Shown: one piece after another, positions 8,171 through 16,987 of the stretch | Layout: the number at the start of each line of letters is the position of its first letter | Numbering within the stretch: position 1 is the first letter of the stretch | From: Streptomyces sp. H27-H5 | GTDB taxonomy: Bacteria; Actinomycetota; Actinomycetes; Streptomycetales; Streptomycetaceae | DNA: 60,685 bases | Assembly (NCBI RefSeq): GCF_026627505.1 | Contig: NZ_JAPNLK010000056.1 | Location: 1-60,685, forward strand | Direction of reading: 5' to 3' | Made by a program: the position numbers and the translations under genes | The notes under the pieces: model-generated | What the model was told of the DNA's origin: nothing | Databases searched by the model: none | Seen by the model: only the letters and a program-made list of their open reading frames with translations

Positions 8171-8542
8171 ATGGGAATCGAAGACTACGGCGGCGGCCCC
8201 GGCGCCGAGCAGACCGGTGTCATGGTGGTGACGACCAACGACGTGCCCGGCTACCGGGTGGAGCGGGTCATCGGTGAGGTCTTCGGCCTCACCGTGCGCT
8301 CCCGACACCTGGGCAGCCAGATCGGCGCGGGCCTGAAGTCCATGATCGGGGGAGAGCTCAAGGGGCTGACCAGGACCCTGGTGGAGACCCGCAACCAGGC
8401 GATGGAGCGGCTCATCGAACAGGCGAAGGCGCGCGGCGGCAACGCCGTGCTGATGATGCGGTTCGACGTGACCGAGGCCGCCGACGTCGGCACCGAGGTG
8501 TGCGCGTACGGCACGGCCGTCGTCCTGGTACCCGCCGGCTGA
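8171..8542 (+). CDS. YbjQ/UPF0145 family protein
   Basis: A 123-residue soluble protein with the family pattern VTTNDVPGYRVERVIGEVFGLTVRS, the middle QAMERLIEQAKARGGNAVLMMRFD and a C-terminal CAYGTAVVL. YbjQ proteins form pentameric rings and have been called heavy-metal-binding domain proteins, but no function is firmly established. The 238-bp gap to the SH3-type gene holds no further gene. It is divergent from that gene. Confidence 0.85.
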   Translation: MGIEDYGGGPGAEQTGVMVVTTNDVPGYRVERVIGEVFGLTVRSRHLGSQIGAGLKSMIGGELKGLTRTLVETRNQAMERLIEQAKARGGNAVLMMRFDVTEAADVGTEVCAYGTAVVLVPAG

Positions 8543-8631
8543 ACCGGCGGCGCACGTAAGTCCAGGACGGGGCCCCGCTTTGTCCATGGGCCTTCCCCGC
8601 CCGGGTCCGCAAGCTGTCAGGACAGTGAGCG

Positions 8632-8658
8632 GACCGCAGGCTCCGGAGCCGTGCGGTC
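8632..8658. promoter_or_regulatory. Near-perfect palindrome upstream of the GH101 gene
   Basis: GACCGCA-GGCTCC is followed directly by GGAGCC-(G)-TGCGGTC: 13-bp arms with only one bulged base and no loop. It ends 34 bp before the GH101 start codon, so it is a plausible operator, perhaps for the neighbouring AraC regulator. Confidence 0.4.
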
Positions 8659-8691
8659 TTCCGCGAGGAAGCGCCGACTCCCGGAGGCCCG

Positions 8692-11600
8692 ATGCGCACC
8701 CCCCTCTGGCCGGCCGCGGCAGCGGTCGCCGGTCTCATCGCCACCCTCGTCGTCACCCCACCCGTGTCGGCCGCCCCGCGGGCCGCGCCCGTGACCATCA
8801 CCTCACCCGAGCTGGCCGTCAGGGTGGACCCCGCCTTCCCTCGCGTCGTCGACTACACCCGGCGCGCCACGGGGGACGCGCTGAACGGCAACGAGGACCC
8901 GATCACCACCCTCCTCGTCAACGGGACCGCGTACACCCCCACCGTCACCTCGACGCCCTCCGGCTCCGCCGTGGACTACGTCCTGACCTTCTCCGGAGTC
9001 ACCGTCAGATCCCGTTTGTCGGTGGCCGGTTCGATCGTCGAGTTCCGGGTCACCGCGATCGAGGACACCGCAGACCTGCGCGTACGCACCCTCGCCATCC
9101 CCGACCACAACCTCGTCAGTGTCCGGAGCGACCAGCCGGGTGCCGCCCTGGCCACGGCCGTCATGCACACCGCGACCACCGGAACCGGGGACACCTTCAC
9201 CCCGATCACCGCCTCCACCTCCGCGGACCCCGCCGCGACCACCGTGATGTACGGCCTGGTCAACACCGGCAGGCTGGCCGCCGCCATCGACTCGAACTCC
9301 CTCTACGACCAGCCCTCGGGCGGCACCGCCCGCGAGAACGGGCGCATCGCCCGACAGATCGTCGCCAAGGGCTCCCACCGGCGCGCCGGTCTGTGGAGCG
9401 GCGCCTGGCTCCACCGGGCCGCCGGCGCCGCCGAGTCCGAGACCGAGCCGCTCCCGTACGCCCGGGTCGCGGTCACCGCCGACCGCAACGCCGACTCCGT
9501 CGTCGACTGGCAGGACGCCGCCGTCGCCCACCGCGACATCTGGACCCCGCCGACCGGCTGGCAGGACACCGCGAACCGGGTCGTCCAGCGCATCCCCTTC
9601 AACTTCGCCTCCCAGGCCACCCACCCCTTCGCCCAGACCCTCGACGAGACCAAACGGGTCAACCTGGCCACGGACGGACTCGGCCAGTTCGTCCTGCTCA
9701 AGGGGTACGCCTCCGAAGGCCACGACTCGGCGCACATGGACTACGCGAACATCGGCTCCAAGCAGGGCGGCGCCGTCGACCTGAACACCCTCACCACCGC
9801 CGGCCACGCCTACAACGCCGACTTCGGGGTGCACGTCAACGCCACCGAGGAGTACCCGGTCTCCGCCACTTTCGACCCGGCCCGCCAGACCGGCGGCCTC
9901 GGCTGGGACTGGCTCGACCAGTCGTACTACGTGGACACCCGCCGGGACGGCCAGTCCGGGCAGCGCCTCAAGCGGCTCCGGGACCTCAAGGCGGCCGCTC
10001 CCGGTCTGGACTTCCTCTACGTCGACGTCTGGTACGGCGACGGCTACGTCTCCCGCGCGCTCCAGCGCGAGATCGGCTCCCTCGGCTTCCAACTGGCCAC
10101 GGAGTTCCCCCAGACCCTCACCGAACAGTCCCTGTGGCACCACTGGGCGGCCGACGTCGACTACGGCGGCACCGACCTGAAGGGCGTCAACTCGACCATC
10201 GCCCGCTTCATCGCCAACCACGCCAAGGACGACTGGATCGCCCGCCACCCGCTGCTCGGCGGCGCCGAGGTCACCGCGTACGAGGGCTGGCAGGGCAAGA
10301 CCGACTTCACGGCGTTCCTCAGGACCACCTTCGCCACCAACCTGCCGACGAAGTACCTCCAGCGGTCGCCGATCGTGAAGTGGACCGCCGACACCGTCAC
10401 CCTCGCCGACGGCACCACCGTCACCGGGGCGGGCGGCACCCGCACCATCACCACCGACGGCCGGACCGTGCTGCGCGGGTCGAACTTCCTGCTCCCGCGC
10501 GACGGCAAGCTGTACCACTGGAACGACACGGGCGGCGCCACCACCTGGACCCTCCCCGCCGGCTGGACGGCGCCCAGACTGTACCGACTGACCGACACCG
10601 GACGGCAGTTCGTGGCAGACCTGCCCGTCACCGCGGGCCGGATCACCCTCGACGCCGCCGCGAGGACCGCGTACGTCGTCACCGACGGCCCCGCCCCGGC
10701 CCAGGCCGACCCGCAGTGGGGCGAGGGCACTCCCGTCAAGGACCCCTCCTTCCACTCCGGCGACCTGACCGCCTGGAGCGTCACCGGGACCGGCGCCACC
10801 GTCACCCGCAACGCCCGGGGGCAGCACGAGTTGACCATGGCCGCCGGGACCTCGCCCGCCGTCTCCCAACGACTCACCGGTCTCACCCCCGGCACGTACG
10901 CGGCCTCCGTGTGGGTCACCACCCCGACCGGCCGGGCCGCCACCCTCGCCGTCACCCCGACCGGCGGCGCCGCGGCCTCCGTGTACGCCGACTCCTCACC
11001 GCTGACCGACAACCTCGGCGGCAGCGACAAGAACGGCACCACCTCACAGCGGATGAAGGTGCTCTTCGACGTCCCCGCCGGCCGGGACTCGGCCACCCTC
11101 ACCCTCTCGGCGGCCACCGGACCCGGCACGGTCGTGCTCGACGACGTGCGCGTGGTCCGCTCCGCCCGCACGCCGCTCGGCGGCCACTGGTTCGCGGAGG
11201 ACTTCGAGCACGTCGACGCGGGCTGGGGCCCCTTCGCCTTCGGCGGCGCGGGCGGCTCGGCCGCGGATCCCCGCACCCACATCGCGCAGCGCAATGCCCC
11301 TTACACGCAAGCCGGTTGGAACGGGAAGCTGGTCGACGACGTGATCGGCGGACAGAACTCCCTCAAGTCGCACGAGGAGCGGCCCGGCCTGGTGTACCGC
11401 ACCCTCCCGCAGACGCTGCGGCTGACCGCGGGCCGTTCCTACCGGGTCGACTTCCGCTACGAGAACGGGTTCACCGGCGACTACCGGTTCGTCGTCGGCT
11501 CCGGCGCGACGGAGAGCGCCACCGCCCTCGGTCAGGCCCGCACCGCCACCACCTTCACCAGGACCTTCACCGCCGGGGCCGACGCCTGGTTCGGCGTACG

Positions 11601-12129
11601 GAAGGTCACCGCCGAGGACTCCCACGACCAGGCCGACCTCATCCTCGACGACCTCACCGTCGACGACCTCGGTCCGGGCTCCGGCGGCGAACTGCTCGTG
11701 CCTCAGGGCCGGATGAGGGTCGAGGCGGTCGACAGCCAGGAGACCGCCGCCGAGAACGGCGCGGCCGCCAACGTCCTCGACGGCGACGCCTCCACCCTCT
11801 GGCACACCCGCTGGTACGCCGGCGCCGCGCCGATGCCGCACGAGATCACCCTTGACCTGGGCGCCGCCTACAACGTGTCGGCCCTGCACGCCCTGCCCCG
11901 GCAGACGCAGAGCAACGGCCGGATCGCCGACTTCCAGGTGTTCACCTCGATCGACGGGGTGAACTGGGGCGCGGCGGCCGCCTCCGGGACCTTCCCGGAC
12001 GGCGCCGCGCGGCAGGACGTCACCTTCGCCCCCCGAACGGCCCGCCACGTCAGGCTCCGGGCGACGCGGGAGGTGAACGGCAACCCGTGGACCTCGATGG
12101 CGGAACTCGACGTCGGCTACCGGCCCTGA
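8692..12129 (+). CDS. Secreted endo-alpha-N-acetylgalactosaminidase (GH101) with C-terminal F5/8-type module
   Basis: A 1145-residue exported glycosidase. Family GH101 enzymes release the Gal-beta-1,3-GalNAc disaccharide from Ser/Thr of mucin-type O-glycoproteins. The signal peptide covers residues 1 to about 27. The central catalytic barrel contains FLYVDVWYGDGY, where D445 is the likely nucleophile, and LATEFPQ, where E471 is the likely acid/base. Galactose-binding-like modules follow (about 680-820 and 840-1000), ending in an F5/8 type C / CBM32-like domain (about 1010-1145; DGDASTLWHTRW). The ATG at 8692 starts a standard signal sequence. Its end overlaps the convergent AraC gene by 13 bp. 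Confidence 0.9.
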   Translation: MRTPLWPAAAAVAGLIATLVVTPPVSAAPRAAPVTITSPELAVRVDPAFPRVVDYTRRATGDALNGNEDPITTLLVNGTAYTPTVTSTPSGSAVDYVLTFSGVTVRSRLSVAGSIVEFRVTAIEDTADLRVRTLAIPDHNLVSVRSDQPGAALATAVMHTATTGTGDTFTPITASTSADPAATTVMYGLVNTGRLAAAIDSNSLYDQPSGGTARENGRIARQIVAKGSHRRAGLWSGAWLHRAAGAAESETEPLPYARVAVTADRNADSVVDWQDAAVAHRDIWTPPTGWQDTANRVVQRIPFNFASQATHPFAQTLDETKRVNLATDGLGQFVLLKGYASEGHDSAHMDYANIGSKQGGAVDLNTLTTAGHAYNADFGVHVNATEEYPVSATFDPARQTGGLGWDWLDQSYYVDTRRDGQSGQRLKRLRDLKAAAPGLDFLYVDVWYGDGYVSRALQREIGSLGFQLATEFPQTLTEQSLWHHWAADVDYGGTDLKGVNSTIARFIANHAKDDWIARHPLLGGAEVTAYEGWQGKTDFTAFLRTTFATNLPTKYLQRSPIVKWTADTVTLADGTTVTGAGGTRTITTDGRTVLRGSNFLLPRDGKLYHWNDTGGATTWTLPAGWTAPRLYRLTDTGRQFVADLPVTAGRITLDAAARTAYVVTDGPAPAQADPQWGEGTPVKDPSFHSGDLTAWSVTGTGATVTRNARGQHELTMAAGTSPAVSQRLTGLTPGTYAASVWVTTPTGRAATLAVTPTGGAAASVYADSSPLTDNLGGSDKNGTTSQRMKVLFDVPAGRDSATLTLSAATGPGTVVLDDVRVVRSARTPLGGHWFAEDFEHVDAGWGPFAFGGAGGSAADPRTHIAQRNAPYTQAGWNGKLVDDVIGGQNSLKSHEERPGLVYRTLPQTLRLTAGRSYRVDFRYENGFTGDYRFVVGSGATESATALGQARTATTFTRTFTAGADAWFGVRKVTAEDSHDQADLILDDLTVDDLGPGSGGELLVPQGRMRVEAVDSQETAAENGAAANVLDGDASTLWHTRWYAGAAPMPHEITLDLGAAYNVSALHALPRQTQSNGRIADFQVFTSIDGVNWGAAAASGTFPDGAARQDVTFAPRTARHVRLRATREVNGNPWTSMAELDVGYRP

Positions 12130-13031
12130 GGGTCGGGCGGCGGCTGCCGCCGCTGAAGTGACTGCCGGCCGCGGAACCGGACCGGAGCCATGCCCACCCG
12201 GCGGCTGAAGAGCCGGCTGAAGTACGCGGGGTCCTCGTAGCCGACCCGCCGGGCGATCCCGGCCACCGGCAGGTCGGTACGGGCCAGCAGTTCCTTCGCC
12301 CGGCTCAGCCGGATCCCCAGGAGGTACTCCTTGACCCCCTCGCCGGTGGCACGCCGCACCGCCCCGCGCAGCTCCGCCAGCGTGATCCCGAGCCGCGCCG
12401 CGTGCTCCGCCACCGAGATCGGCAACAGCGCGTCCCGGGCCAGCGCGTCCATCACCGCGTCCCCGTGCCGGGACACCTCGGCGCGGGCGTAGCGCAGGGC
12501 CACCAGCAGGGCGTGCACCCCGGCGGCGGCCTCCACCTCCAGCAGCGGGCCGCCCTGCCGGGCCGCCCGAACGATCCCGTCGACCACGTGCCGTACCCCG
12601 GCCGTGTCGCTCAGCGGCACGACCGGCCGGTCCGGGGTGACGTAGCCCAGGTCCGTGTACGCCTCCACGCCACGACCTGCGAAGTCCACGAAGCACTCGT
12701 CCCAGCCGCCGTCGCCCGGATCGGGCCCGTAGTGGTGCTCGACCCCCGGTACCAGCCACAGCAGCGCCGGCGCGGTCACGGGCTGCGGCGGCCGGCCGGC
12801 ATGACCGAACCAGCCCCGGCCGCGACTGACCACCACCGCCACGTGGTGGTCCAACACCCGCGGGCCCACGACCGGCAGCGCCCCCTCCTGCACTCCCACG
12901 CCGAGGCAGACGAGGCCCAGCCGGCGGTGGTTGGCGGTCGGAGACAGGTAACGCATCCAACTGCTGTACGGGGGGCCGCTGTACGAGGAACCGCTGTACG
13001 GGAGCGTCGACATCTGCGGATTGTGATCCAC
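12117..13031 (-). CDS. AraC family transcriptional regulator
   Basis: A 304-residue regulator. An N-terminal cupin-like sensor domain (about 40-190, with VAVVVSRGRGWFGHAG and LLWLVPGVEHHYGP) precedes two helix-turn-helix motifs. The second is the classic AraC signature IRLSRAKELLARTDLPVAGIARRVGYEDPAYFSRLF. The start may be GTG 13031, with GAGG upstream, or ATG 13013. The N-terminus contains short Pro-Tyr-Ser-Gly repeats. It converges on and overlaps the GH101 gene, so it may control that gene's response to sugar, though this is inference from position only. Confidence 0.88.
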   Translation of the reverse strand: MDHNPQMSTLPYSGSSYSGPPYSSWMRYLSPTANHRRLGLVCLGVGVQEGALPVVGPRVLDHHVAVVVSRGRGWFGHAGRPPQPVTAPALLWLVPGVEHHYGPDPGDGGWDECFVDFAGRGVEAYTDLGYVTPDRPVVPLSDTAGVRHVVDGIVRAARQGGPLLEVEAAAGVHALLVALRYARAEVSRHGDAVMDALARDALLPISVAEHAARLGITLAELRGAVRRATGEGVKEYLLGIRLSRAKELLARTDLPVAGIARRVGYEDPAYFSRLFSRRVGMAPVRFRGRQSLQRRQPPPDPQGR

Positions 13032-13044
13032 CCGGCCGGGAGCC

Positions 13045-13992
13045 TCAAGCCCGCACGCCCCTCACGGAGCGGCCGGCCGGGGCCTCGGCCGGCCCCGGAG
13101 CCGCCGCCCTCACGGCTCCCGGCGGGCGCAGCCCCAGCGCCAGCCCGGCGACCACCACCGCCAGGCCCACCCATACCGCGGGCCCGGGAACCGCCCCGCC
13201 CGTCGCCACCCCGACCCCCGCGGCCGCGATCGGCGCGACCCCCGTCAGCAGCCCGGCGCGGCCGGAACCCACCGCGGCCACCGTGCGGTACCAGAGCAGG
13301 AACGCCACGGCGGTCACCATGACGGCCAGGTGCCCGACGGCCGCCCACTGGGACGGACCCAGTTCCACCAGCTCGGCGGGGTGCTCCACGAGCACGGCGA
13401 GACCCGCCGACATCAGCGCCCCCATCCACACGGCGTGCACGGAGACACCCCACGCGCCGAGGCGCCCCAGGACCGGCACCGCCAGCAGCGTGAACCCCGC
13501 CTCGCAGCCCAGCGCGAGCGCCGCCCAGCCCACCCCGGCGGCGTCGCTCCGCCCCGTTCCCTCCACCAACACGGCCCCGGCGACGACGACCGGCGCGGCC
13601 GTCACCACCCGACGGCTGGGCCGGCCGCCCTCCAACAGCGGCCCGACCAGGCCCATGACGATCGGTACGGCGGCCACGGCGACGGCGATCACGGCCGGTT
13701 CGGCATGCGCGACCCCGCGGACGACTGCCACGTTGAACAGCACCAGCCCGGTGGCCGCGACCCCGCCGAGCCACAGCCACTCCCGCCCCCGGGGACGCGC
13801 GATCGGGATCCGGGAGACCCGGGCGAGGGTGAACAGGATCAGGGCGGCAGCCGTGTACCGGACCGCCTGGGTGGCGAACAGCGGGGCGTCGACGAGGGCG
13901 CGGGAGACGGACACGCTGCTGCCGACCAGCACCATGCCGGCGATGCCGGGGGCGAGGTCGCGCAGCGGTGCCGCGGGAGCGGAAGGGTTCAT
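13045..13992 (-). CDS. EamA/DMT family transporter
   Basis: A 315-residue membrane protein with ten hydrophobic helices in two EamA halves, opening with LAPGIAGMVLVGSSVSVSRALV. The family exports metabolites, amino acids or toxins, or takes up small compounds; the substrate is unknown. ATG 13992 leaves only 29 bp to the GTG of the divergent MocR regulator, so their promoters overlap. That arrangement is typical of a regulator and its target. The Ala/Pro-rich C-terminal tail is cytoplasmic. Confidence 0.85.
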   Translation of the reverse strand: MNPSAPAAPLRDLAPGIAGMVLVGSSVSVSRALVDAPLFATQAVRYTAAALILFTLARVSRIPIARPRGREWLWLGGVAATGLVLFNVAVVRGVAHAEPAVIAVAVAAVPIVMGLVGPLLEGGRPSRRVVTAAPVVVAGAVLVEGTGRSDAAGVGWAALALGCEAGFTLLAVPVLGRLGAWGVSVHAVWMGALMSAGLAVLVEHPAELVELGPSQWAAVGHLAVMVTAVAFLLWYRTVAAVGSGRAGLLTGVAPIAAAGVGVATGGAVPGPAVWVGLAVVVAGLALGLRPPGAVRAAAPGPAEAPAGRSVRGVRA

Positions 13993-14021
13993 GCCGCTCA
14001 GCCTCTGGCAGGCTTGGACCC

Positions 14022-15575
14022 GTGAGCAGTGCCAATGAAGGCCACATTCAGGGGTCCAAAGCCGAGGGCTCGGACTTCCTGCTGCTCGACATCGATCAAG
14101 CACCTCCCGGCGGCCGCACCGAATGGCTCACGGCCCGCATCCGCGCCGCCATCGACGACGGCACCCTGCCGGTGGGCAGCAGACTCCCGGCGGGCCGGGT
14201 CCTCGCGGCGGAACTGCGGGTGTCCCGGGGGCTGGTCACCGAGGTCTACCAGCGGCTCGCGGACGCCGGACAGGTCGTCGGCCGGGGCCGGGCGGGCACG
14301 ATCGTGGTGGCGGCCCCCCTCACGGCGCCACCACGCAGACCCACCCCCGCCCCCACCCCCATGCCCACGCACCACACGCCCACGCCCGCGAGCGCCTCGA
14401 CGGTCGCCGATGCATCAGGGGCGGCGTCGACCTCCCCGTTCCCCGCCCCGACGACCGGGACCGCGCTCGTGGACGCGCTGCGCGCCGTGCCCTGCCGGAT
14501 CGACCTGTCACCGGGGGTGCCGGACCTGGCCGCGTTCCCGCGCACGGCCTGGCTCCAGGCCGAACGCCGCGTCCTCGCGGAACTCACCCCAAGCGACTTC
14601 GGCTACGGGAGCCCGCAGGGCGCGCCCGCGCTGCGCGAGGCGGTGGCGGGTTGGCTCGCGCGCAACCGCGGGATCCGCGCCGACCCCGCCGAGCTGATCG
14701 TCGTCGCCGGCGTGGCCCAGGCCCTGGGACTGCTGGCCGGAGTGCTCCGCGCGGAGGGAGTGCACCGGGTGGCGGTCGAGGACCCCGGCTCGCTCGGGGC
14801 CCGGCAACAACTGGAGTACGGGCGGATGGAGACGGTGCCCGTACCGGTGGACGGGGCCGGACTGGACGTGGCCCGACTCCGCGCGAGTGGAGCCCGGGCG
14901 GTGCTGCTGACCCCCGCGCACCAGTTCCCGACCGGGGTTGTGCTCGACGGTGAACGCCGCCGCGAACTGCTGGCCTGGGCGGCCGCCGGGGGAGTGGTCA
15001 TCGAGGACGACTACGACGCCGAACACCGCTACGACCGCGCCCCGGTACCCGCCCTGCGGGCCCTCCTGCCGGAGGCCGTCTGCTACGCGGGAAGCGTCTC
15101 GAAACTGCTCGCGCCTGCGCTCCGCCTGGGCTGGCTGCTCGTTCCCCCGCGGCTGCGCGACGCACTGGTCGAAGCGAAGCGCTACGCGGACCTCGGCAAT
15201 CCCGTCCTGCCCCAACTCGTGCTGGCCCGCCTGATGGCCTCCGGCGAACTGGAACGTCACCTGCGCCACGTCCGGCGCCGACACCGCCGCCGTCGGGACG
15301 CGATGCTGCGCGCGGTCGCCACCGAGTTGCCCGGCGCCCGCGTCCACGGCGCGGCCGCCGGCCTGCACCTCATGGTCACCTTCGACGGCGCCGCGTTCGA
15401 CGACACCGCCCTCGCGACGGCCGCCCTGGGCCTGGGCGTCAAAGCGCACCCGCTGTCCTGGCACCGACTCGCCCCGGGTCCGCCGGGCCTGATCCTCGGT
15501 TACGCGGCCGGTCCGATCGGCGACGTCGAGGAAGGCGTCGCGCTCCTGGGCGAGGCGCTGCGCCGCCTCCGGTGA
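14022..15575 (+). CDS. MocR/PdxR-type GntR regulator with aminotransferase domain
   Basis: A 517-residue fusion of a GntR winged-helix DNA-binding domain and a PLP-dependent aminotransferase fold. The DNA-binding part is about residues 25-95 (LTARIRAAIDDGTLPVGSRLPAGRVLAAEL). The aminotransferase part is about 150-515, with VEDPGSLGARQQLEYG and the PLP lysine region YAGSVSKLLAPALRLGWL. These proteins sense PLP or amino compounds. The linker (about 100-150) is unusually rich in Pro/Thr/Ala. GTG 14022 is the first start after the divergent EamA gene. That transporter is the obvious candidate target. Confidence 0.88.
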   Translation: MSSANEGHIQGSKAEGSDFLLLDIDQAPPGGRTEWLTARIRAAIDDGTLPVGSRLPAGRVLAAELRVSRGLVTEVYQRLADAGQVVGRGRAGTIVVAAPLTAPPRRPTPAPTPMPTHHTPTPASASTVADASGAASTSPFPAPTTGTALVDALRAVPCRIDLSPGVPDLAAFPRTAWLQAERRVLAELTPSDFGYGSPQGAPALREAVAGWLARNRGIRADPAELIVVAGVAQALGLLAGVLRAEGVHRVAVEDPGSLGARQQLEYGRMETVPVPVDGAGLDVARLRASGARAVLLTPAHQFPTGVVLDGERRRELLAWAAAGGVVIEDDYDAEHRYDRAPVPALRALLPEAVCYAGSVSKLLAPALRLGWLLVPPRLRDALVEAKRYADLGNPVLPQLVLARLMASGELERHLRHVRRRHRRRRDAMLRAVATELPGARVHGAAAGLHLMVTFDGAAFDDTALATAALGLGVKAHPLSWHRLAPGPPGLILGYAAGPIGDVEEGVALLGEALRRLR

Positions 15576-15611
15576 GCCGGGCCCGGCCATCTCCGGCAAT
15601 GATCCTCGGCG

Positions 15612-15640
15612 TTGACAGACGCGCGCCGCGTGCGTGTAAT
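15612..15640 (+). promoter_or_regulatory. Consensus-like housekeeping promoter (TTGACA-17-TGTAAT)
   Basis: A perfect -35 TTGACA (15612-15617) and a five-of-six -10 TGTAAT (15635-15640) are separated by exactly 17 bp. That is unusually strong for this genome type. The transcript would begin near 15647 and run about 270 nt before the F420/hemerythrin gene. Confidence 0.7.
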
Positions 15641-15724
15641 GGGGAACGGTGTCGCGTGGCGCCGGCCACAGAGCAGTGGGCCGGCCGGCAGTCGGGCGAA
15701 CACCCTTCACTCAGGGGACACTCC

Positions 15725-15754
15725 ATGAGTTCGCACTCCGCGCTCCGCATCTGA
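15725..15754 (+). CDS. Possible nine-codon leader ORF
   Basis: ATG at 15725 opens a nine-residue frame (MSSHSALRI) ending at TGA 15752-15754. An AGGGGA ribosome-binding site lies 7 nt upstream. It sits in the leader of the strong promoter at 15612-15640 and is followed by a CGAGGCGG/CCGCCTCG hairpin (15767-15799). This could be a regulatory upstream ORF; it could also be chance. Confidence 0.35.
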   Translation: MSSHSALRI

Positions 15755-15914
15755 CGCCGAGCAGCCCGAGGCGGCGTCGCTCCCGCGCGTCCCGCCTCGC
15801 GGTCCGTTCCACGTGGCCTCCCGCCACCCCTTCACGCCGCATGCCGCACGCCGGACACACCCCTCCGGCGCCGCGACGCGTGCCTCCACCCACGTTCCGG
15901 AGACAGACATCCGC

Positions 15915-16829
15915 ATGCCCACACCGTTCAACCGATCCGTCATCGAGGAGTTCCGCGCCCACCACGGCAAGGTCGGCGGCCCCTTCGAAGGGGCGGACCT
16001 GCTGCTGCTGACCACCACCGGAGCCCGTACCGGGACCGAGCGGACCACCCCGCTCGGATACGTCCGCCACGACGACGCCCTGCTGCTCGTCGCCTCCGAC
16101 CTGGGCGGCCCCCGCCACCCCGACTGGTACCACAACCTGCTCGCCCACCCCGTGGTCCGCGTGGAACTCGGGACCGAGAGCTTCGAGGCCCTCGCCGTCC
16201 CCGCCGAGGAACCCCGGCGCGCGGAACTGTTCGCGTACGTGGAGAGCAGGTCCCCCGGGTACGCCGACCACCAGGCCCGCACCACCCGGATCCTGCCCGT
16301 CGTCGAGCTGCGGCGCGCCGACCCCGACGGCTGGGAGCCGCCGCGCGAGATCGCGACCCTGGCCGACAAACTGCTGGAGACGCACACCTGGCTGCGGGCG
16401 CAGCTCCGACACGTCGGCGCCGAGGTCGACGCCCACTTCCTCGCACGGGCCGCGCACTCGGGTCCCGGGGATCCGCCGCCCCCGTCGCTCGGGCTCCAGA
16501 TCCGACAGCGCTGCCTGGCCTTCTGCCGGTCCCTGGAGTTCCACCACACCACCGAGGACGCGCACCTGTTCCCCGGGATGGCCGTCCACCACCCCGCCCT
16601 GTCCGACGTGTTCGACCGGCTCCGCGCGGAGCACCGTACGGTCGCACGTCTCCAGGGCGCGCTGGTCGCCCTGTTGGGCGATCTCGCCGTCGCCGAACCG
16701 GAGCGGTTCCGCGGCGAGCTGCGGCGGATGTCGGACGCGCTGAACGCGCACCTCGACCACGAAGAGGAGGTGCTGCTGCCGCTGTTGGCCGACGTCCCCT
16801 GGCCCCCGGGACCGCCCGGCGGAGCCTGA
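15915..16829 (+). CDS. F420-type (DDN-like) nitroreductase fused to a hemerythrin domain
   Basis: A 304-residue two-domain protein. Residues 1 to about 135 match the deazaflavin-dependent (F420H2) nitroreductase/quinone reductase family, with TTTGARTGTERTTPLGY and PDWYHNLLAHPVVRVELG. Residues about 150-295 form a hemerythrin bundle with the di-iron ligand pattern H157, H210/H211...E214, H240, H279 and E283. The first domain reduces quinones or nitro compounds with F420H2; the second binds oxygen, NO or iron. ATG 15915 has GGAG about 13 nt upstream. The strong promoter and leader ORF described above appear to drive it. Confidence 0.85.
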   Translation: MPTPFNRSVIEEFRAHHGKVGGPFEGADLLLLTTTGARTGTERTTPLGYVRHDDALLLVASDLGGPRHPDWYHNLLAHPVVRVELGTESFEALAVPAEEPRRAELFAYVESRSPGYADHQARTTRILPVVELRRADPDGWEPPREIATLADKLLETHTWLRAQLRHVGAEVDAHFLARAAHSGPGDPPPPSLGLQIRQRCLAFCRSLEFHHTTEDAHLFPGMAVHHPALSDVFDRLRAEHRTVARLQGALVALLGDLAVAEPERFRGELRRMSDALNAHLDHEEEVLLPLLADVPWPPGPPGGA

Positions 16830-16987
16830 CGGCGGGCCCCGGAACCGGCGGACGGAGAACACCTCACGGCACACGCGGAAAAGTTTTTCGGGAACGGCGG
16901 CAACCTCCGGGACGGTCGCGCGTCGTGCGGGGGTGAAGGGCGTGGTTCCACGTCCTCGTCCCGACCGCACGACCGTGGAGTACCACC

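Larger units (their letters stand above)
15576..15914. other. 339-bp gap holding a promoter, a leader ORF and a hairpin
   Basis: No full gene fits here. The stretch holds the strong promoter (15612-15640), the nine-codon frame (15725-15754) and a short stem with 8-bp arms at 15767-15774 and 15792-15799. The longer open frame at 15649-16011 runs into the reductase gene out of frame and is not credible. Confidence 0.6.

Noticed and set aside
8803..10869. 688-codon minus-strand frame opposite the GH101 gene
   Set aside because: No domain is visible, and the plus strand has clear GH101 motifs over the same region.
15649..16011. 120-residue frame across the leader and the start of the F420/hemerythrin gene
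   Set aside because: It overlaps the clear reductase gene in another frame and has poor composition.
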